Source of the DNA: Bacteroides ovatus
GTDB taxonomy: Bacteria; Bacteroidota; Bacteroidia; Bacteroidales; Bacteroidaceae
NCBI RefSeq assembly: GCF_001314995.1
Contig: NZ_CP012938.1
Coordinates: 4,898,001 to 4,962,000, forward strand
Reading direction: 5' to 3'
Length of the DNA stretch: 64,000 nucleotides
Made by a program: the position numbers and the translations under genes. Below the pieces are notes generated by a model that was not told the origin of the DNA, ran no database searches, and worked only from the letters and a program-made list of their open reading frames with translations. Of the stretch, positions 23,907 to 32,616 are shown one piece after another. Numbering within the stretch: the stretch's first letter is position 1; each line of letters starts with the position of its first letter.

Positions 23907-24566
23907 ATGCGTATGACTATTAAAGAATTCTTTTCTTTTAAAACCAATAAATATTTCTGGGTGAATATTATCGCCATGATTGTGGTGATGGTAGTGATGA
24001 TATTTGGTGTGTTGAAATGGCTTGATATACATACACATCATGGTGAAAGCGTGGTAGTTCCCGATGTGAAGGGAATGACAGTGGAAGAAGCTACGAAGAT
24101 GTTCCGGAATCACGGTTTGGTATATGTGATTTCTGATACCAAATATGTCAAAGATAAAGCAGCGGGTATCATTCTTGAACTGAAACCGGGAGCCGGTGAA
24201 AAAGTGAAGGAAGGACGTACAGTATACCTGACAGTCAATACCCTGGATGTCCCTTTACGTGCCATTCCCGATGTGGCGGACAACAGCTCGCTCCGCCAGG
24301 CACAGGCCAAGTTACTGAATGCCGGTTTTAAACTGAATCAGATTCAATTGGTAAATGGTGAGAAAGACTGGGTGTACGGCGTGAAGTATCAGGGACGTCA
24401 GTTGGCTGCCGGAGAAAAGATTCCTTTGGGAGCTTCTTTGACATTGATGGTGGGAGACGGCTCCGGTGATATGTCGGAAGAAGAGGACTCGGTTGATGTT
24501 TCCGTGGATACGGAGAAACCGGTTACGTCGGAATCATCACCTGCTCAAGATGATAGTTGGTTTTAA
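23907..24566 (+). CDS. Membrane-anchored PASTA-domain protein
   Basis: This is about 219 residues from ATG 23907; ATG 23913 is an equal alternative. A cytoplasmic stub and one membrane helix (VNIIAMIVVMVVMIFGVLKW, ~20-45) are followed by periplasmic PASTA domains: VVVPDVKGMTVEEATKMFRN...GLVY (~55-115) and RAIPDVADNSSLRQAQAKLL (~120-185). The tail is acidic and Ser-rich. PASTA domains bind peptidoglycan or muropeptides; here there is no attached kinase or transpeptidase domain. Its position directly before rluD and D-Ala-D-Ala ligase suggests a cell-wall-linked role, which is inference. Confidence 0.85.
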   Translation: MRMTIKEFFSFKTNKYFWVNIIAMIVVMVVMIFGVLKWLDIHTHHGESVVVPDVKGMTVEEATKMFRNHGLVYVISDTKYVKDKAAGIILELKPGAGEKVKEGRTVYLTVNTLDVPLRAIPDVADNSSLRQAQAKLLNAGFKLNQIQLVNGEKDWVYGVKYQGRQLAAGEKIPLGASLTLMVGDGSGDMSEEEDSVDVSVDTEKPVTSESSPAQDDSWF

Positions 24567-24592
24567 TAGATAAATAACAGAAACGGACTCGC

Positions 24593-25666
24593 ATGATAGA
24601 GGAAGAACTTCCGGATGAACTGGAGAATGATTTGGATGATATAGAACCTGTCGGTGACGAATCCCAGCTTTACGAACACTTCCGCGTGGTTGTAGACAAG
24701 GGACAGGCGATGGTCAGAGTCGACAAATATCTGTTCGAACGTATTGTCAATGCTTCGCGCAACCGTATTCAGAAGGCTGCCGAAGACGGATTCGTTATGG
24801 CTAATGGCAAACCGGTGAAGAGTAGCTACAAAGTGAAACCGCTGGATGTCATTACGGTAATGATGGACCGTCCCCGTTATGAAAATGAAATTATTCCTGA
24901 AAATATTCCCCTTACTATCGTTTATGAAGACCCTTATCTGATGGTTGTGAATAAACCGGCGGGATTGGTCGTGCATCCGGGACACGGAAACTATCACGGC
25001 ACGCTGGTCAATGCGCTGGCCTGGCACATGAAGGATATACCGGATTATGATGCCAATGACCCGCACGTGGGACTTGTTCATCGCATCGATAAAGATACTT
25101 CAGGCTTACTGGTGATTGCCAAGACACCGGATGCCAAAACAAATCTGGGAATTCAATTTTTTAATAAGACTACCAAACGCAAATATCGTGCTTTGGTGTG
25201 GGGTGTTATGGAACAGGATGAAGGAACGATTGTCGGTAATATTGCCCGTAATCCGAGAGACCGGATGCAAATGGCGGTGATGTCCGATCCGACAGTGGGC
25301 AAACATGCCGTTACACACTACCGCGTACTGGAAAGACTGGGATACGTAACCCTTGTGGAATGTATACTTGAAACAGGACGTACTCATCAGATTCGTGTCC
25401 ACATGAAACATATCGGTCATGTGCTGTTCAATGACGAACGCTATGGCGGTCATGAGATATTGAAAGGAACCCATTTTAGTAAATACAAACAGTTTGTAAA
25501 TAATTGCTTTGACACTTGTCCCCGACAGGCTTTGCATGCTATGACATTGGGGTTTGTGCATCCCGTCACAGGTGAAGAGATGTATTTTACTTCCGAACTT
25601 CCGGATGACATGACCCGGCTTATCGAGAAGTGGAGAGGCTATATAAGTAATAGAGAATTAGAATGA
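24593..25666 (+). CDS. rluD: RluD-type 23S rRNA pseudouridine synthase
   Basis: The 357-residue protein has an S4 RNA-binding domain (~40-95, RVDKYLFERIVNASRNRIQKA) and the RluA/RluD catalytic domain (~105-330). The motif LVHRIDKDTSGLLVIAK carries catalytic Asp166, and ETGRTHQIRVHMKHIGHVL is the family's C-terminal signature. It isomerises uridines in 23S rRNA. RluD is the most likely name within the RluA family, though RluC-like specificity cannot be excluded. It lies 26 bp after the PASTA gene and its last four bases overlap ddl (ATGA), so the three are co-transcribed. Confidence 0.87.
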   Translation: MIEEELPDELENDLDDIEPVGDESQLYEHFRVVVDKGQAMVRVDKYLFERIVNASRNRIQKAAEDGFVMANGKPVKSSYKVKPLDVITVMMDRPRYENEIIPENIPLTIVYEDPYLMVVNKPAGLVVHPGHGNYHGTLVNALAWHMKDIPDYDANDPHVGLVHRIDKDTSGLLVIAKTPDAKTNLGIQFFNKTTKRKYRALVWGVMEQDEGTIVGNIARNPRDRMQMAVMSDPTVGKHAVTHYRVLERLGYVTLVECILETGRTHQIRVHMKHIGHVLFNDERYGGHEILKGTHFSKYKQFVNNCFDTCPRQALHAMTLGFVHPVTGEEMYFTSELPDDMTRLIEKWRGYISNRELE

Positions 25667-26637
25667 AACGCAACATCGCTATCGTAGCAGGAGGAGATAC
25701 CTCTGAAATCGTAGTTTCCCTGCGTAGCGCACAGGGTATTTATTCCTTTATTGATAAGGAAAAGTATAATTTGTATATCGTGGAGATGGAAGGCCGTCGC
25801 TGGGAAGTACAATTACCGGACGGAAACAAAGTGCCGGTGGATAGAAACGACTTTAGTTTTACGAACGGAACGGAGAAGGTTGTGTTCGACTTTGCTTATA
25901 TCACCATCCACGGTACGCCGGGTGAGGATGGCAGGCTGCAAGGCTATTTTGATATGATGCGTATTCCGTATTCCTGTTGTGGAGTGTTGGCGGCTGCCAT
26001 TACTTATGACAAGTTTACCTGCAATCAATATCTGAAGGCTTTTGGAGTGCGCATTGCCGAATCATTGTTGTTGCGCCAAGGACAATCGGTTTCTGACGAG
26101 GAAGTAGTGGAAAAGATTGGCCTGCCTTGTTTTATCAAGCCTAGTCTGGGAGGTTCGAGTTTCGGAGTTACGAAAGTGAAGACAAAAGAACAAATACAAC
26201 CGGCCATTGTTAAAGCTTTCGGAGAAGCGGAAGAGGTGATTGTTGAAGCGTTTATGGACGGAACGGAACTGACTTGCGGCTGTTATAAGACAAAAGAGAA
26301 GTCGGTCATCTTTCCACCTACGGAAGTAGTGACGCACAATGAGTTCTTTGATTATGATGCTAAATATAATGGACAGGTAGATGAAATCACTCCTGCGCGT
26401 ATCTCGGATGAATTGACCAAACGCGTACAGATGCTGACTTCAGCTATCTATGATATATTAGGTTGTTCCGGCATTATCCGTGTAGATTACATTATAACTG
26501 CCGGTGAAAAACTGAATCTTCTCGAAGTAAATACTACTCCGGGAATGACTACTACCAGTTTTATTCCCCAGCAAGTGCGTGCAGCCGGACTGGATATAAA
26601 GGATGTGATGACTGATATTATTGAAAACAAGTTTTAA
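25663..26637 (+). CDS. ddl: D-alanine--D-alanine ligase
   Basis: The 324-residue ATP-grasp enzyme begins RNIAIVAGGDTSEIVVSLRS, then has CNQYLKAFGVRIAES, the ATP-loop segment PCFIKPSLGGSSFGVTKV (~155), and the metal and substrate end GCSGIIRVDYII and LLEVNTTPGMTTTSFIPQQ. It makes D-Ala-D-Ala for peptidoglycan in the cytoplasm. The TTSFIP end fits a D-Ala rather than a D-Lac ligase. It overlaps rluD by 4 bp and is followed by an AT-rich inverted repeat. Confidence 0.93.
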   Translation: MKRNIAIVAGGDTSEIVVSLRSAQGIYSFIDKEKYNLYIVEMEGRRWEVQLPDGNKVPVDRNDFSFTNGTEKVVFDFAYITIHGTPGEDGRLQGYFDMMRIPYSCCGVLAAAITYDKFTCNQYLKAFGVRIAESLLLRQGQSVSDEEVVEKIGLPCFIKPSLGGSSFGVTKVKTKEQIQPAIVKAFGEAEEVIVEAFMDGTELTCGCYKTKEKSVIFPPTEVVTHNEFFDYDAKYNGQVDEITPARISDELTKRVQMLTSAIYDILGCSGIIRVDYIITAGEKLNLLEVNTTPGMTTTSFIPQQVRAAGLDIKDVMTDIIENKF

Positions 26638-26715
26638 GTATTAAGTATCAAGTATAAAGTATTAACCATGCGGTTTGTACGCAGTCTAATACTTTATACT
26701 TATTACTTAATACTT
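26636..26715. repeat. AT-rich inverted repeat after ddl built of AAGTATTAA-type units
   Basis: Two 29-base arms (26636-26664 and 26687-26715) are complementary except for two positions, around a 22-base loop. Each arm is a short tandem of AAGTATnA units. It begins at the ddl stop codon and could act as a terminator or 3' stabiliser, or be an intergenic repeat family. Confidence 0.7.
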
Positions 26716-26737
26716 GAGCACATAATACTTGAGACTT

Positions 26738-27886
26738 ATGGATCTGACAGAGTTTAATGAAATTCGTCCTTACAATGATGAGGAACTTCCTCAAATCTTT
26801 GAGGAACTGATTGCCGATCCGGCTTTTCAGAAAGCTGCTACCGGTGCTATACCGAACGTTCCATTTGAACTTCTGGCGCAAAAAATGCGTGCCTGTAAGA
26901 CTAAGCTTGATTTTCAGGAGGCATTTTGTTATGGCATTTTGTGGAAGATAGCGGCAGATCATACTGCCGGACTGACACTGGATCATACCGCCATACCGGA
27001 TAAAAGTAAAGCTTATACGTATATATCGAATCATAGAGATATTATTCTTGATTCGGGCTTTCTCTCTATTTTGTTGATTGACCAGGGAATGGATACGGTA
27101 GAAATTGCGATTGGCGACAATTTGCTTATTTATCCCTGGATTAAGAAACTGGTGCGTGTCAATAAATCATTTATTGTACAGCGGGCGTTGACCATGCGGC
27201 AAATGTTGGAATCTTCAGCGCGTATGTCCCGTTATATGCATTACACCATTTCAGAGAAGAATCAGTCTATTTGGATTGCGCAGCGTGAAGGACGTGCAAA
27301 AGATTCGAATGACCGTACACAAGACAGTGTATTGAAAATGTTGGCAATGGGAGGTGAAGGCGATTTGATAGACCGCCTGATGGAAATGAATATTGCTCCG
27401 CTTGCTATTTCATACGAATATGATCCGTGTGATTTTCTGAAAGCGCAAGAGTTTCAGTTGAAGAGAGACATCGAAGGATATAAAAAGACGACACAAGACG
27501 ATTTGATTAATATGCAGACAGGGCTTTTCGGATATAAAGGCAGGGTACATTTTCAGGTTGCTCCTTGTTTGAATGATGACTTGCAAGGCTTGGACCGTTC
27601 GTTGCCGAAACCGGATTTGTTTGCCCGTATTTCTGCCTGTCTTGATCGCCGCATCCATCGTAATTACCGGATATATCCGGGAAATTATGTGGCGTATGAT
27701 TGGCTGAATGGCACAACGGAATTCGTGTCCAATTACACGGAAGAAGAGAAACAGCAGTTTATGAACTATATTGAACAACAATTGGCAAAGATCAAGATTC
27801 CGAATAAGGATGAAGACTTTTTGCGTGAGAAGTTGTTATTAATGTATTCCAATCCGTTAGTTAATTATTTAGCAGCTTGCCGATGA
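26738..27886 (+). CDS. Putative glycerophospholipid acyltransferase (PlsC-like)
   Basis: The 382-residue protein starts at ATG 26738; an earlier TTG at 26729 is not credible. A PlsC-like core is suggested by TYISNHRDIILDSGFLSILL (~95-115), with a His motif, by GDNLLIYPWIKKLVRVNKSF, and by IWIAQREGRAKDSNDRTQDSVL, which resembles the acyltransferase 'EGxRS' block. The C-terminal ~130 residues have no recognised domain. It probably transfers an acyl group to a glycerophosphate-type lipid at the inner membrane. The His-to-Asp spacing differs slightly from canonical NHX4D. It starts a three-gene cluster with the NigD-like and rhodanese genes and overlaps the first by 4 bp. Confidence 0.55.
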   Translation: MDLTEFNEIRPYNDEELPQIFEELIADPAFQKAATGAIPNVPFELLAQKMRACKTKLDFQEAFCYGILWKIAADHTAGLTLDHTAIPDKSKAYTYISNHRDIILDSGFLSILLIDQGMDTVEIAIGDNLLIYPWIKKLVRVNKSFIVQRALTMRQMLESSARMSRYMHYTISEKNQSIWIAQREGRAKDSNDRTQDSVLKMLAMGGEGDLIDRLMEMNIAPLAISYEYDPCDFLKAQEFQLKRDIEGYKKTTQDDLINMQTGLFGYKGRVHFQVAPCLNDDLQGLDRSLPKPDLFARISACLDRRIHRNYRIYPGNYVAYDWLNGTTEFVSNYTEEEKQQFMNYIEQQLAKIKIPNKDEDFLREKLLLMYSNPLVNYLAACR

Positions 27887-28584
27887 AAAGAAGAAAATTA
27901 CATGTTGTTTGGTTGTGGGGATTGCTTTTCCTGATGACTGCCTGTGGAGATGATGACTATTATTATCCTTCGGTGAAACTGGAATTTGTGACTGTAGAGG
28001 CCGGAGAAGACGGTCGCATACAAACGCTTATTCCTGATAAGGGAGAAGTCTTGACTGTTTCGGAAGACCGTACGGGTTCTACTATCTCTCCAAACACTTC
28101 CAGACGTGTAATGAGTAACTATGAGGTGCTTTCCGGTGAGAACACTGCTACTATATATTCTTTGCAATCGCTCATAACGCCGGTACCTAAACCGGAAGAT
28201 GATCCGATTTACAAGGACGGTATAAAGCTAGATCCGGTAGAGATGGTCAGTATCTGGCTTGGAAGGGATTATCTGAATATGATTTTGAATCTCAAGGTCA
28301 GTACGGGCAAGGGACATGTTTTCGGTATAGTGGAAGATGTGTCCGAACTTAAAACAAATGGCATTGTGAATATGTTGTTATACCATGATGCGAACAGTGA
28401 TGGAGAATACTATAATCGGCGTGCTTACATTTCTGTTCCTTTGGCGCAATATATAGATGAAGAGAATCCGGGTCGGACGATAAAGGTAAAGTTTAAATAT
28501 TATACGTACGATAAGGATGGTTCTCCGATAGAATCTGATAAGTACTGTGATCCTGGGTTTGACTATACTCCGGGACAGAATTGA
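27883..28584 (+). CDS. NigD-like lipoprotein
   Basis: The 233-residue lipoprotein from ATG 27883 has the leader MKRRKLHVVWLWGLLFLMTAC with lipidated Cys21, followed by acidic GDDDYYYPSVKLEFVTVEA. It matches the NigD-like family of Bacteroidetes (N-terminal OB-like part, then a beta-rich C-terminal part with VSIWLGRDYLNMILNLKVS). NigD was first seen in the nigerythrin-like/nigABCD bacteriocin context, but most homologues have unknown function. The ATGA overlap with the acyltransferase implies translational coupling. It sits 14 bp before the rhodanese-like gene. Confidence 0.75.
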   Translation: MKRRKLHVVWLWGLLFLMTACGDDDYYYPSVKLEFVTVEAGEDGRIQTLIPDKGEVLTVSEDRTGSTISPNTSRRVMSNYEVLSGENTATIYSLQSLITPVPKPEDDPIYKDGIKLDPVEMVSIWLGRDYLNMILNLKVSTGKGHVFGIVEDVSELKTNGIVNMLLYHDANSDGEYYNRRAYISVPLAQYIDEENPGRTIKVKFKYYTYDKDGSPIESDKYCDPGFDYTPGQN

Positions 28585-28598
28585 ATAATGGAGTGTAT

Positions 28599-28991
28599 AT
28601 GTTTAAATTGAATCAATTAATCGTGGGAATATTTTTATTTCTCTCTTCCCTTTTCTCTTGTCAGCAGAAAGGGGATTTTCAATCAATGAATGTAGAGGAG
28701 TTTGATTCTCTTATTCAGAATGAGGATATACAACGTCTGGATGTTCGTACACTTGCGGAATATTCGGAGGGGCATATCACGAAGACGATCAACATCAATG
28801 TGATGGATGACTCTTTTGCTTCAATGGCTGATTCTTTGTTGCAAAAAGACAAACCGGTGGCTGTATATTGTCGCAGTGGAAAACGAAGCAAGAAGGCTGC
28901 GGCAATTTTGAGCGAGAAGGGATATAAAGTTTTTGAGCTTGATAAGGGATTTAATTCCTGGCAGGAAGCAGGTAAAGAAATAGAGAAATAA
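28599..28991 (+). CDS. Rhodanese-like domain lipoprotein
   Basis: The 130-residue protein starts at ATG 28599; an in-frame TTG at 28581 overlaps the previous stop and is rejected. The leader MFKLNQLIVGIFLFLSSLFSC gives lipidated Cys21. A single rhodanese domain (~35-130) has LDVRTLAEYSEGHI and the active-site loop VYCRSGKRSKKAA with catalytic Cys. It likely transfers sulfur or handles persulfide in the periplasm. It ends the acyltransferase-NigD cluster, and its stop codon lies inside the terminator stem. Confidence 0.88.
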   Translation: MFKLNQLIVGIFLFLSSLFSCQQKGDFQSMNVEEFDSLIQNEDIQRLDVRTLAEYSEGHITKTININVMDDSFASMADSLLQKDKPVAVYCRSGKRSKKAAAILSEKGYKVFELDKGFNSWQEAGKEIEK

Positions 28992-29019
28992 AGTGCTGAT
29001 TTATCAGCACTTTATTTTT
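28988..29019. terminator. Bidirectional terminator between rhodanese gene and argF'
   Basis: Perfect 13-base arms 28988-29000 and 29003-29015 are followed by TTTTTG. It serves the rhodanese gene and probably the convergent transcarbamylase gene. Confidence 0.85.
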
Positions 29020-29024
29020 GGGGG

Positions 29025-29981
29025 TTATTTCAGTCCTTCCAATAACCTTTTCAGAACGACAGTTGCCGAGATTTCACGGTTGGCAGCTTCCGGAATCACA
29101 ATAGATTGCGGACTTTCAATGACATCGTCTGTCACAATCATATTTCTACGAACCGGAAGACAATGCATGAAATAAGCATTGTTGGTAACTGCCATTTGGC
29201 GGTCGCTGACAGTCCAATCACGATCTTTGCTTAATATCTGTCCATAGTTGTCGCCAGAATAAGCAGCCCAGTTCTTGGCATATATGAAGTCGGCTCCTTC
29301 GAAGGCCTTCATCTGGTCATATTCTACTTTTGCATTACCTACAAATTGCGGATCAAGCTCATAACCTTCGGGATGAGTGATGACAAATTCGTAATCCGTT
29401 GCATTCATCCATTCAGCAAAGGAATTAGGGACAGCCTGTGGCAATGGACGTGGATGAGGAGCCCAGGTCATAACTACTTTGGGACGTACTGTTTTCTTGT
29501 ATTCCTCGATGGTAATCAGGTCGGCAAAGCTCTGCAATGGGTGGCGTGTTGCCGCTTCCATCGAAAAGACAGGACGTCCGGAGTATTGGATGAATTGATT
29601 GATAATAGTTTCCTGATAGTCAAAGTCACGGTCTTCAAAACGGGCAAAAGAGCGTACTCCAATGATATCACAATAGCATCCCATAACCGGAATGGCTTCT
29701 AATATATGTTCCGGTTTATCACCATCCATAATTACGCCACGTTCAGTTTCCAATTTCCATGCACCTTGATTGATATCCAGTACCATTACATTCATTCCCA
29801 AATTGATGGCAGCTTTCTGTGTGCTGAGGCGGGTACGTAAACTAGAGTTGAAGAAGATCATCATTAAAGTCTTGTTTCGTCCTAGTTCTGCATATTTGAA
29901 GCGCTCTTTTTTAATTTCGAATGCTTCTGCAAGGGCTGATTTTAAATCGCCAATGTCCTGTACACAAGTAAATTTCTTCAT
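29025..29981 (-). CDS. argF': N-succinylornithine carbamoyltransferase
   Basis: The 318 residues equal the B. fragilis succinylornithine transcarbamylase (SOTCase) in length. Carbamoyl-phosphate motif FNSSLRTRLST, METRHP-like EAATRHPLQSFADL, the proline-rich loop APHPRPLPQAVPNS, and HCLPVRRNMIV are all present. Pro90 (GDKPEHILEAIP) is the residue reported to give succinyl- rather than acetyl-ornithine specificity (Glu in Xanthomonas AOTCase). It therefore runs the succinylated arginine pathway of Bacteroides. It lies 71 bp after proA with no promoter seen between, so they probably share a transcript. Confidence 0.92.
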   Translation of the reverse strand: MKKFTCVQDIGDLKSALAEAFEIKKERFKYAELGRNKTLMMIFFNSSLRTRLSTQKAAINLGMNVMVLDINQGAWKLETERGVIMDGDKPEHILEAIPVMGCYCDIIGVRSFARFEDRDFDYQETIINQFIQYSGRPVFSMEAATRHPLQSFADLITIEEYKKTVRPKVVMTWAPHPRPLPQAVPNSFAEWMNATDYEFVITHPEGYELDPQFVGNAKVEYDQMKAFEGADFIYAKNWAAYSGDNYGQILSKDRDWTVSDRQMAVTNNAYFMHCLPVRRNMIVTDDVIESPQSIVIPEAANREISATVVLKRLLEGLK

Positions 29982-30052
29982 ATCATTTATTTTTTAATTT
30001 TTAATTAGCTTCGCTCAAAACCTTGTTTGATTTTTAACATATAGGTATAGTC

Positions 30053-31309
30053 TCAATTTCTTCTCGTTTGTCCATCTCCTTCAATGACCCATTTGTAAGA
30101 AGTGATTTCCTCAAGTCCCATCGGACCGCGTGCGTGTAGCTTTTGCGTGCTGATTCCGATTTCGGCTCCTAATCCGAATTGTGCCCCGTCAGTGAAAGCG
30201 GTAGACACATTGGTGTATACGCAAGCTGCGTCCACGATTCTGGTGAATAAAGCTGCACGTTCCCCGTTCTCGGTAACAATACACTCGCTATGTTTAGAAC
30301 TGTTTTCCTGAATATGTCCTAAGGCATCTTCGAAGCTCTTTACAGTCTTGACAGCCATTTTATAATCCAGAAACTCCGTGCCGAAGCTTTCTGCTTTTGC
30401 ATGTTCCAGGAGCTCGGCAGGATAGCGGCCTTCCAATGCCTGGTAAGCTTGCGGATCAGCATAAATAATGACATGGCTGTCTTTTAGTTTCTCGCAAATC
30501 AGAGGGAGGTCGGCCAGTCTCTTCTCATGTATAATGGTGCAGTCCAATGCATTACATACGCTAACTCTACGTGTCTTTGCATTATGAATAATGTCTGCTC
30601 CCTTGTTTGTATCCCCAAATTCATCGAAGTAAGTGTGACAGATACCTGCTCCTGTTTCAATGACAGGAATCCTTGCATTCTCGCGTACGAAATGAATAAG
30701 ACTGCTGCTGCCTCTGGGGATAATCAAGTCTACGTAGCCCACAGCATTCAGTAACGCTGCCGTAGCCTCTCTATCAGCCGGAAGTAATTCTACAATGTGC
30801 GGATTGATTTTGAACTTCTTCAATACTTTGTGAATCACACTGATGATGGCCCGGTTGGAACAATCGGCGTCACTTCCTCCTTTCAATATGCAGGCATTTC
30901 CGCTCTTCAGACAAAGGGAGAAAACATCAAAGCTAACATTAGGGCGCGCTTCATAAATGATTCCTATGACTCCGAAAGGAACGCTGACTTTCGTCAACTT
31001 CATTCCATTGGGACGAACACTCTCTTTCAGCACTTTACCCAAAGGAGAGGGGAGTGTTGCTACATTGCGTGTATCTGCGGCAATACCTTTCAAACGTTCT
31101 TCCGTTAGTTTCAACCGATCGTACTTCGGATCATTTTTGTCCATCCGTGCGAGGTCTTTTTCGTTCTCTGAAAGAATGAAAGGTGTTTCTGCAATTGCTG
31201 CGTCAGCTACTGCATTTAAAATCTGATTGATGACATTATCATTCAGCAGGGCTAATTCCCGACTTGCTACTTGTACAGCGGCAAAGGTCTCGTTTAAATT
31301 TGTAGTCAT
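30053..31309 (-). CDS. proA: Gamma-glutamyl phosphate reductase
   Basis: The 418-residue ProA has the aldehyde-dehydrogenase-like fold, with [41 protein letters not shown] and [11 protein letters not shown] (catalytic Cys), ending [17 protein letters not shown]. It reduces gamma-glutamyl phosphate to glutamate semialdehyde for proline (cytoplasm). Its partner proB is 2.8 kb upstream on the same strand, separated by two lipoprotein genes. proA has its own promoter at 31348. Confidence 0.95.
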   Translation of the reverse strand: MTTNLNETFAAVQVASRELALLNDNVINQILNAVADAAIAETPFILSENEKDLARMDKNDPKYDRLKLTEERLKGIAADTRNVATLPSPLGKVLKESVRPNGMKLTKVSVPFGVIGIIYEARPNVSFDVFSLCLKSGNACILKGGSDADCSNRAIISVIHKVLKKFKINPHIVELLPADREATAALLNAVGYVDLIIPRGSSSLIHFVRENARIPVIETGAGICHTYFDEFGDTNKGADIIHNAKTRRVSVCNALDCTIIHEKRLADLPLICEKLKDSHVIIYADPQAYQALEGRYPAELLEHAKAESFGTEFLDYKMAVKTVKSFEDALGHIQENSSKHSECIVTENGERAALFTRIVDAACVYTNVSTAFTDGAQFGLGAEIGISTQKLHARGPMGLEEITSYKWVIEGDGQTRRN

Positions 31310-31347
31310 TTGCTCCTTTTTTGCATTAAATGGAAAGATAAACTATG

Positions 31348-31355
31348 CAAATATA
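31348..31355 (-). promoter_or_regulatory. proA promoter -7 element
   Basis: The minus strand reads TATATTTG about 39 bp before the proA start. It allows proA-argF' expression independent of proB. Confidence 0.55.
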
Positions 31356-31442
31356 GTGAATGATGTGAATAAAACTTGTTGAAAATAGAAATAAATGTTG
31401 CTCTTTACTTATTCACTGGTTTTTTTACAAGATTAATACTAA

Positions 31443-31480
31443 AAAAATACGAGACTCAATTCTGAATCTCGTATTTTTCA
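31443..31480. terminator. Terminator after the fimbrillin-like lipoprotein pair
   Basis: A perfect 12-bp stem (31443-31454 with 31467-31478) has A- and T-runs on its two sides, so it can work on the minus-strand transcript. Confidence 0.8.
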
Positions 31481-31535
31481 TTTATGCACTATATTGGTAT
31501 AGTGCTTGTTATTCGAACTCCTATTTGGCATTATC

Positions 31536-32582
31536 TCATTGCCATGGAATGTCTTGTTCAATATCTTCTCCCATTTCTCCTGATTCGACTTCAATTCCTA
31601 TGTCACTAGGTGTTCCTATATGTTCGATATTGGTTAGTGCGATAGAATGGGTATAGTTTCTCTTGAATGTGATACTGCTACTGATGATTGTCTTTTCTTC
31701 TGCTCCTGGAGTCTCTTCCCAAAATACTTCCACTTTTACATTCTCTGTTAAATGTTGATTATCACCAGTAGGTATATTGGCAGTGAGATTTCTCATGCTG
31801 ACCATTTTTAATTCAGATTCAACAGTCTTATGAATATCTGCATTAGCATTCAAATAGATGCTTGGTGCGTCTTCAAGTTTTATTCTAAGACGTCCTTTCT
31901 CTAAACCTGTTTGTTTGAATTTTACTCCGAAAAAACGGCGATAGAGCATGATGTGATTTTGCATGCCATCTGTCACTTCCACTTTATCGTTTAATCCATG
32001 ATAACGTTCGATGAACGGGCGGTTGCAGGCGTCTTGTGATCCGTTTCTCGTTTGTATTCTCGGGTTTTCAATATTGTATAAGAATTTGATTCCATCTGCT
32101 TGTTCGGCAGTCAGGAATTTGTTCAGGCATTCCCCTTTGATTTTTCCGCTACGTTCCAAATCGAAAGGGGCTCCGAAGAAGCCTTTTTCGTCTTTTATGA
32201 TTGAGTCCTTTGCATTTGCAATCATAGAGCAAGAGATGCGGTAAGTGTATCCATCAATAACTTTTATTTTTAGGTTATTGGGATCTTTCGCCTTGTCTAA
32301 CTGGAAAATACCATAAGCGTATGGTTTTGAAGATGGATTCTGTCCCTCTTTGGGTGTCATGGTAATGGCGATTCCCACTAATGTTTCACTTTCATTAATT
32401 TTGGTTGGAGTTGTAGCGCGTGCCATGGGCAGTTCGGTTGAGAGGTAGTCTCCGTCCAGTTGTAAGTTAAGTTCGGAATACGTAGTAGGAGGTGCCTGAT
32501 ACAGATCTTTCTCCTTAATACATGATTGTAGAGTAAAAGCTGTGAATAGACAGCCTGCGATCATAAGATGTTTGATTTTCAT
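31536..32582 (-). CDS. Fimbrillin-like lipoprotein, second of a paralogous pair
   Basis: The 348-residue protein has signal MKIKHLMIAGCLFTAFTLQSC and lipidated Cys21. No enzyme motif is present; it is beta-rich. Shared with its upstream neighbour are the YAYGIF/YASGLF segment, IDGYTYRISCS/IEGYVYRFDCS, RRFFGVK/KRFFGSE, and the C-terminal block KRNYTHSIALTNIEHIG against KRNKKNIVKIVKIDEHIG. The acidic end resembles FimA/Mfa-type fimbrillins of Bacteroidales, whose precursors are lipoproteins, but no Arg/Lys processing site is obvious. The start is 34 bp after the neighbour, so they form one operon. Function unknown. Confidence 0.6.
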   Translation of the reverse strand: MKIKHLMIAGCLFTAFTLQSCIKEKDLYQAPPTTYSELNLQLDGDYLSTELPMARATTPTKINESETLVGIAITMTPKEGQNPSSKPYAYGIFQLDKAKDPNNLKIKVIDGYTYRISCSMIANAKDSIIKDEKGFFGAPFDLERSGKIKGECLNKFLTAEQADGIKFLYNIENPRIQTRNGSQDACNRPFIERYHGLNDKVEVTDGMQNHIMLYRRFFGVKFKQTGLEKGRLRIKLEDAPSIYLNANADIHKTVESELKMVSMRNLTANIPTGDNQHLTENVKVEVFWEETPGAEEKTIISSSITFKRNYTHSIALTNIEHIGTPSDIGIEVESGEMGEDIEQDIPWQ

Positions 32583-32616
32583 ATGAATCTTTTTTAGTAG
32601 TTGTTGAGTATGATTA

